Positions 57,436 to 64,000 of a stretch of 64,000 nucleotides of DNA are shown piece by piece (position 1 is the stretch's first letter; every line of letters starts with the position of its first letter). The DNA comes from Atopsyche davidsoni (Eukaryota > Arthropoda > Insecta > Trichoptera > Hydrobiosidae). A model generated the notes under the pieces. The model did no database searches, was not told the DNA's origin, and saw only the letters and a list, made by a program, of their open reading frames with translations. The stretch spans positions 935,001 through 999,000 of the forward strand of contig JAILWY010000007.1 in the NCBI GenBank assembly GCA_022113835.1, read 5' to 3'. The position numbers and the translations under genes were made by a program.

Positions 57436-57565
57436 CTAAAATTATTTTGGTTGTTTGTTATGGTTTCGCCTCAAAAAACGTAAAAAAAACCGCAAAATAG
57501 GACGCTTTGGCTAGTTACCATTCGATTGTCAGTTGTGTCGCAGCGTGCGCAGCATTATACCCAAG
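57436..57565. mobile_element. M-family MITE copy, partial
   Basis: The right end GATTGTCAGTTGTGTCGCAG then CGTGCGCAGCAT is clear, and the left end is degenerate. Confidence 0.5.
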
Positions 57566-60159
57566 AAAAAATATTTAGTATTTATTGCTAAAATATCAAA
57601 GCGGAATTCTACTAGGCATGATTGATATTTTCAAAATATTTTATGACCGACGCGCTGGGTTCTCAACCTGTGAGTGGCAGGGCGGCTATTTTAAAGTTTG
57701 AGGAGCACTGGTCCTAAGCAAACACGCGTTAATGCTGTCAACGAATGTTGACGAGTCATTATTTTTTGTTTCGACCCGTCACGCTTGCGGTAATGACGGG
57801 GAGATGCAATTTGTACGGACTCGAACGGGTGTCCGTGGGACGGGACTGGCAGCTAAATTGGCACCTCAAGGATGGCTAATTTTTAATGAAACGTAACTGC
57901 AACTTACTAACTACACACGTTTTACCAATGATTATTAATAAATATGTCGGTATGAAAAAAACTGGCGAATTTTTTAAAATCGAAACTACATATGCGTTTA
58001 CACAAAAATATTTATTTGGGCTTTGTTTTGATATATATATAGTAACATAAATACCGATTGGAAAAGTACAATTGGCCAATATCGTAATTGCTCGCACGAA
58101 GTGTAAGTGGCCCGTATCGTGTGACTTGGCTGCAAATGGCAGAATAAACGCTGACCACCCGATACCCTCCACACGTGGCTGCTTCTCACGAATTAGAAAC
58201 CCCAGAGTAGGGAAACCGCAAATTCACTCGCAAAAAAAAAACTATTCTATAAAGTGTCATATTTTAATTGAAAAATTGCTTTATATCTTTTTACATTCTG
58301 TATGCGGCCTTTTCAATATTTGTGTTTTTAAATTTTTGAAATGGGTTCGTTTAAATCGTCATTTTGTTTTTTATGTTCTTTTTTCAAAAATGCTATTCGT
58401 AATTCAAAATTAAAAGCGCATTTTGATTTTGAATCAATGGATAAGCACTGACTTTCTGAGAGAGCAACAAAGCGTGGAGCGTTATTCAGCGAAATGACGG
58501 GCGATCGTTAAGCGGTGGAAAATATAATTGGACGGCTCCGCCCGTCAGGGGCTGTCGAATGAACACCACGAATTATTATTATTATTACTGCCATCGAAAG
58601 TACAGGTGAGCGTCGGCCAGCTGAATAGACGCAACGGGAAGACGGGCAATGAGTCGTCATCCCCAAAACACTCCGATTGCAATAATGCAAAACAATTGTG
58701 AACCAAACAAAAAATATTTAAAAAAATATTATTTCAGTTTTAAGTGAATTCACTGTATTTAAACTGAATTCCGGAAGCGTATCAAGCTTAACATAACAAA
58801 CGCTTACTATCTGCATCATCTCTTTCGGTACTCCAACTTAACCCGGTACAACGAGTAGTTTGATTTCAAATTATATTTTTTCAGATAATCTGAGCTTTTT
58901 TATATATTATATTTAAGAAATCATAACTAAAATTGTGCCGGTTTAATTTTTGATTTGATCGAGCATTGATCAAGAGTTCCCTGGTTCGATATCCGTCGTA
59001 ACAAAATTATTCCAAAACTATGTAATTAGGCCTACGATTTTTGCAGTTAAGTCAAAAATGATATACAATCATTTTTAAATCAAAACTTTATCGTGTATAT
59101 TTTTTAATATGTCGGAGACATTGAATAAACTATATTTCACGAAGCCCAGTAAAATTTTCCGTAAATCGCCAATTTCCAGTTATTGTCTAATTCGCACGGA
59201 TGCCGAGGTAAGCGATAACGGTCGCCCGCCGACAGTAACGTGTAACGTGTAACGGATAACGGATAACGGATCGGAAGGCTGGTGGAAATTGCCCCTTAGT
59301 CTAACGGCGCAGGATTGCTACTTTGTCGATGTCAGCACCCTCGCCCTGTGAGGGCTAGCGCGGGGGTTGTTTTTTTTATTAACTTGTTTCGCTGTCGGGT
59401 GGCTCGGCTGTTTTTACACGTTTTAAATATTAAAAAGTTTATTTAGTACTTGATAAATTTAGTTTAGTTCGAGGTGTTTTTTTTTTAATGACAGCAGAAC
59501 TACAGCTTTTATATTATATTATTAATAATTTCCAAAATCAAAATTAATAATATTAAAAATAAAATAACATAATATGTTAATCTGATCTCCAAGTTTATAA
59601 AATTACTAAAAATTTAGACAGGTAGACAAGGCTTTACATACAGTTTGTCTAGTTAGCATGAACTCCTTGGGTAACTGCATGCTCCAACGTCACGTCACTG
59701 TTATTGATAATTGATTTTTTAATGATCGTTAACAACTCAAATCGTTTAATTATAAACTACAACAAAAGACGTTGACGCAACCCAACCAAACGTCACATCG
59801 GCGACTCCGGATTCAGAGCATCGAGAAGCACATCGAACAATAAACAACAGAGCGAGCGAGTCTTCCGTCGCGCTCCCTCTCGAAGGAATCACCAATCGCC
59901 TTCCGAGATAGATTCCGCGTATCGCCGTCCCTCTCCGCCGCACGCGTCCGGCCCGGGCGAGAGGGAGACGGACGACCAGCTTTTAAGATTTTTTTCCATA
60001 CAATTAATTTTATATCTCCTTGCCTTAAGGATATAATTCGTCTACAATGACTGCAGATTGTGCTAACATCGTAAGATGCTGCATGCCCAGCGGAAAGCGC
60101 TGGGAAATAATAAACTCAAATATTTATATAATTCATTTAAATACCAAAAAAATAAAATT
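57566..60159. other. Gene-free stretch
   Basis: Holds a possible hAT-end fragment at 57653-57715, a type-2 SINE scrap at 58955-59060, TAACGTG/GGATAAC short tandem repeats at 59234-59270, and complex blocks at 58430-58680 and 59780-59990. No exon recognised. Confidence 0.5.
58955..59060 (+). repeat. tRNA-like SINE fragment (type 2), second copy
   Basis: GATCAAGAGTTCCCTGGTTC then GATATCCGTC matches 15225-15260. A downstream CAAAATTATTCCAAAACTAT tail is present. Confidence 0.45.
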
Positions 60160-60287
60160 TATTTAGCTGCGTACACAACCGACCAACTAGACAATAGCAT
60201 CTTCTTATATCGAAAGTTTTTTTTTAACAACTTCAAAGAGGTTGCTTCATTTGTCAGTTGTGTCGCACTAAGTGTAGGCCGCTTCAT
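60160..60287. mobile_element. M-family MITE copy, near-complete
   Basis: The left end is AGCTGCGTACACAACCGACC and the right end TTGTCAGTTGTGTCGCACTA then GTGTAGGCCGCTTCAT, as inverted repeats around an AT-rich centre. Same size as the copy at 5741-5868. Confidence 0.65.
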
Positions 60288-60534
60288 TACATTACTCAAG
60301 TGTAGGTTTATTAATTTATTAATAAACATTTTCATCTTGGTCGATATTGTCAAAATATAGGTATGAAATATTTAGCATAGACAAGTTTACTTTGTAAAAC
60401 TGCATATTTATTATTAATCTTTTTTTTAAGTTTTGGCTTCTAATAAATTAGAAAACTTTCATTTCTTGACTCTCAATAGTTATAGCACAAACTTCTACCA
60501 CAGATTGGTTTTATTTGTAATACTCCAAATTTGA

Positions 60535-60650
60535 TAAACCAGGGGGTGTAGCTTCAGTCACTGCCATATATAGCACAATTTCGATCGACTAGTTTGGAAA
60601 GTTTCCACAAATTGTGATGACAAACCTTGTACATAACAACTAAACCTATA
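60535..60650 (-). repeat. T-family repeat, copy 2
   Basis: Inverse of the block at 39457-39569: ACCAGGGGGTGTAGCT, CATATATAGCACAATTTCGA, GATGACAAACCTTGTACATA. Confidence 0.75.
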
Positions 60651-61747
60651 TAATTTTTTTTTTAAAAATACTCAAAATTTAAACTACCCAATCTGAGAGA
60701 ACTAAAGATCACTATTTGTTTTATAAGAAGAATTTTAAATTAGTGAATCAGCGAATTATTTTTAGGGGATGGTTGAAATACATTTTCACGCGTCGGAGCC
60801 GAGTAGTTTTCGCGTCTTTCTTTCCCCACCCTGTACTCGCGGAGGAGCCGAGCGCTGAGAACCTTTGTTAAGGAACATACCCCCCCTCCTCCGCAGTTTA
60901 CTTAGCGCCCCCTCCCCCCACCCCCACCCGCCCACCCCCTCCTTATTCATAAATAAGCAATTATTTTTGACGTTAGCCGCCGCGCGGACGCTGTTCTTAT
61001 TTCAAACGTCTCCCCGTGATGTTTATGGCTGTTTTTATTTTTTTAATGTTACTACAGTGCTGCCAGCACCGAAAATAAATGTACTTAAATATTATTTACA
61101 CGCGTAAAATTCTTTATTCAAAAATCAACGTTAAAAGTTATCCCACAAACGCGCTACTTACAAAGCAACCAAAATAAAAATATATTACGATCTATCTTAA
61201 AAATAAATATTTTTTTCTGACGACCGTTTGAGTAATTACCATTTACATAAAAATATTGTCAACACATTAAAATTGTATGTATTTAAACGCGGATACATTG
61301 AATATTTACAAATTTTCAGAAAAAATATTTTACTTTAAACAATAGAACTGGCTATTCCAACATTGAACTTACGTAAAAAAATTATCTACAACAGACTGGT
61401 ATGATTTTTATTATTTAATATTAATACAACAAATATAAGTAGTAAAATGACTTATTATTCACATAATTTCACTCGGTCAAACATAAATTGTCAGAATTGA
61501 TAATGTCGTTACTTTCTAGCCAATTAGCTTTTCGTATTTGCTTTCTGGCGGTTGAAACTCCTAAAGTGATAACATTTCAAAAGCTTCGTTCGTTAATCCC
61601 GTCTTTACAAGGATATAATATTACCATAAGCAAAAATACACAATCGCATTTTCATACTACGGCTTGGTCGTTACTTTATGGTCGTTTCTTAAGAAGCCAA
61701 TAAATCTGCATATAAACCGAGCCAGAGATGGTGCTCCGGGGTGCTGC

Positions 61748-61814
61748 GGGGTGGGGGGGGGGAGTAGGAGTGGGGGTGGGGGTAGAGGTGGGGGTGGGGG
61801 TGGAGGTGGAGGCA
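61748..61814. repeat. G-rich simple repeat, potential G-quadruplex
   Basis: Tandem GGGGGTGG and GGTGGA units with many G-runs of at least three. Confidence 0.85.
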
Positions 61815-62689
61815 GGGCCGATGCGATTTATTAGGACATTTGTTTTACGTATTATCTATGAATTATTCATGGCACCCGTGACTGTGTGTAATTTATGAGA
61901 AGAGCCCATCTCGTGCCCTCTCTTTCTAATAAAGTTACGCCGAGCGGAATTATTTTGTTGATTTAATGATATGTTTATGACAAGACAGAATTTACTGGAT
62001 TTTCGCAGAAAATTGATAAAAAATATTGCTCTCAATATCAGTGTATTTTTGTACTTAAAAAAATCGATTTATCTTATAACAAAAAAATAAGCTTTTTTTT
62101 CCACGTGGAAGTAAATTTTTGAATGCATAATTTTCCGCACATCGGGGTCCGTTTCACCCTTATCAGTGGCCCCGCGCAAAGTGTAGTCGCTCCCGTGTCC
62201 CACCCCTAACAGAACTACCCCTACTGACCGGCTGTCTAGAACCTCCTGTGGTATTCTTGACACTCATTTAACACCCTCGGGTTGAGAGTCTAGGGGATGA
62301 TCCAAAATACTAGACCTTTTATTGATACTCGCCGCGAAGGGTTAGAACTTATTTATATTTTATTTATTGAGCTCTGTCTTCAAGTATAAATCAATTCGTT
62401 ATTGTTGATTCACACGTGTAGTGATTAAAATATCTTCAATTTTTTTTATAACTAAAAACTGAGTTTTGATTGCGCTTCGAGAATAGTTATTGAATATTTT
62501 ATTTGTCGCTTCACGAGCGATTTGATTAATTAAAAAAAAGTGTACACAAAAAATACTTGTGATAAATGGTCACACCACGCGAGCGTCTTTCAGGCCGAAC
62601 GCCTCCGGGCAAGAGTGTCGATTATGTTTTATTTGTAAGTAATTCAGCCCCGTCCTCACGCAGGGGTCAGTTCGCCGGGTATCGATCCA

Positions 62690-62736
62690 CCCCCATCCCC
62701 ATCCCCATCCCCATCCCCATCCCCATCCCCATCCCC
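62690..62736. repeat. (CCCCAT)n microsatellite, about seven units
   Basis: Uninterrupted hexamer repeat. It produces a spurious Pro-Ile repeat frame on the + strand and a Gly-Asp repeat on the - strand. Confidence 0.95.
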
Positions 62737-64000
62737 TCCCCCAGCCCGGCCAGGGTGGGATTGATCGGGCGCCATATTTTGTACCGAAACAAATGCGGTA
62801 ATGCCCGACTCGGACTTATTGCATACCGGGCCAGCTCTGAAGAAGGGCAGCCCGGTCAGGACGAACGATGTAACTTTCAAAAGTTTCACGCGCGACGGAC
62901 TAGTTTAATTTATAATATTTCACATTCAAAGCACGAATACGAATAGCCTAATGGCTAAGAGATTACGATTGATTCTTCACCTTTCAAAGTTTTAACAGAT
63001 TTGTTAGTGTAAATAAAAACGATCATTATTTCTAAGTCATTTTGAATTACAACCCCCAACTCTAAAAATGAGATATTCAACTCGTGTAGCATCGTATCGT
63101 AAGCATAATTATATATTTTACTTTAAAATATTACATGTACGACTAATCATTAAAAAAATTATCGTTGATATCGAAGAATACTTGTTTATTTTCTTTGAAA
63201 AAGATTAGTTTTTCGTACTGGGAAAAGCATTGATTCGAGAATACTAAAAGAAATATTATTTATACATGTAAAACACCCATAACACTTATTGAACAGTCAT
63301 GGTAGAGGCATTATTTTTTGGTAGCTGTAATATCAGCAGAAATGACATGAAAAACGATTTTCCACGGATAGATTTATTTGTTGCTAAATTCTTGAATATA
63401 TGCTTAGGGTTGCTGTCGAAATTAGAAGAATCCACTGGTGCTCATCGGGGAGGGCATGTAGTTAACCCCTCGCGCCCCACGAGGCAATCAACATTCCCAG
63501 TCTTATTGATACGTGCTATCAGTCTCGATCGCCCTGCTATAAAGTAAAGCAGCCATACCCGCGCAGCCCACTTCAAAATCATTAAACGCTATAGCCACAC
63601 TGGTGGTGGGCGATCCAAAGAAAACCGAAACAGCTACATTCGATTCCGCTTCGCATAAATAGCAGCTCCTATCACCTGCTACAGAGGAGCAGTGCTCTTG
63701 AACCGAAGTTTTGAAACCGCCAAAGTTTAAGGAGAAAAATCAAAATTCTCTTTGATGCCAATTCTAGCATTCTTTTGAGCTATTTTACACTGATTTTTGA
63801 TGACGTGTACTATTCAGTATTGCCCAAAATTATCAAATACACCGTGACAATCAGCTGCAAGTAGTCGGTGTTGCTTGTTAATGTTGACATTGCAGTTGGG
63901 TGACAATACTCGCCCCCTGGCTCCCGGGGGTGGCACGGGGGCGACCACCCTCACAGGGGACTTCACAAACAAATTATGTCGGTCAATAAAACTGCGCCTC

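Larger units (their letters stand above)
14889..64000 (+). other. Vsx: Vsx homeobox gene, partial (three internal exons visible, both ends outside the window)
   Basis: Vsx/Chx10 proteins are paired-like homeodomain transcription factors that specify visual-system and other neural cells, and they act in the nucleus. Three exons on the + strand splice into one open frame: phase 1 at the first junction, phase 2 at the second, and phase 0 at the end. Together they give a linker, a six-lysine basic cluster and homeodomain residues 5-46. Missing are the N-terminal exon(s) with the octapeptide, the helix-3 exon beginning VWFQNRR, and the CVC domain. I searched both flanks by eye without finding them, so the 5' part lies upstream of 14889 or of the window, and the 3' part is probably beyond 64000. 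Insects can carry two Vsx paralogues and I cannot tell which one this is. Confidence 0.88.
18609..64000 (+). other. Vsx: Vsx intron after homeodomain residue 46, at least 45.4 kb, 3' end not in window
   Basis: It starts at the donor gtcagt. No downstream exon encoding VWFQNRRAKW or a CVC-domain motif was recognised on the + strand, and none of the GC-rich patches translates to it. The stretch holds most of the transposons described here, plus unique islands that may be regulatory. A short exon in an unexpected place could have been missed by eye. Confidence 0.65.
60651..64000. other. Gene-free stretch to window end
   Basis: C-rich tract at 60878-60945, G-rich tract at 61748-61814, CCCCAT tandem repeat at 62690-62736, otherwise AT-rich with complex patches at 63440-63560, 63600-63700 and 63900-63960. 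No Vsx helix-3 or CVC exon seen. Confidence 0.5.

Noticed and set aside
57653..57715. hAT-like ends (GGTTCTCAACCTGTG ... GAGCACTGGTCC)
   Set aside because: Too short and diverged, with no TSD. Only mentioned as a possible fragment.
62566..62946. 126-codon open frame on the + strand
   Set aside because: Its centre is Pro-Ile repeats from the CCCCAT microsatellite, with no recognisable domain or splice context.

Overview
The window looks like AT-rich nuclear DNA from an arthropod, most likely an insect. The only protein-coding gene I can support is three internal exons of a Vsx (Chx10-type) paired-like homeobox gene on the + strand. These are 14889-14960, 17828-17915 and 18482-18608. They join in one open frame through canonical splice sites. 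The last one carries homeodomain residues 5-46 and stops at the classic Q46|V47 intron position. I could not find the next exon, which should encode the third helix and CVC domain. I also could not find a first exon with a start codon or octapeptide. The gene therefore runs out of the window on both sides, and its last visible intron is at least about 45.4 kb long.

Everything else is intron or upstream DNA packed with mobile-element relics. Several can be delimited to the base by terminal repeats and target-site duplications (TSDs). They are: a tRNA-derived retroposon family with 11-16 bp TSDs, two copies of which are palindromic; an internally deleted mariner (10889-11572) and a second Tc1/mariner-type relic (35995-36495); a pogo/Tigger-like MITE (31467-31862); a hAT MITE with a perfect 8-bp TSD (38509-38940); a decayed Rep/helicase Helitron (40387-42014) and a small non-autonomous Helitron (24937-25224); TTAA-flanked elements, one nested inside another (25679-26728); piggyBac-transposase N-terminal fragments (about 18013 and 54660); and families known only from copies within this window.

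Layout. 1-14888: upstream DNA with (TA)n tracts, MITEs, one mariner and one SINE-like copy. 14889-18608: the three Vsx exons, with introns of 2,867 and 566 bp that themselves contain transposon copies. 18609-64000: the giant intron. Between repeats in that intron lie more complex, moderately GC-rich islands (for example 42625-42910, 45480-45840 and 56440-56740). These are reasonable but unproven candidates for conserved regulatory DNA, as expected in a neural/retinal homeobox locus.

The most unusual signals are the retroposon family with its tRNA-like unit in the middle and foldback copies, the nested TTAA insertion, and two repeat families that carry hammerhead-ribozyme-like cores. No rRNA, functional tRNA, CRISPR array or bacterial-type operon was seen. 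All homology statements come from recognising motifs by eye; no search was run.
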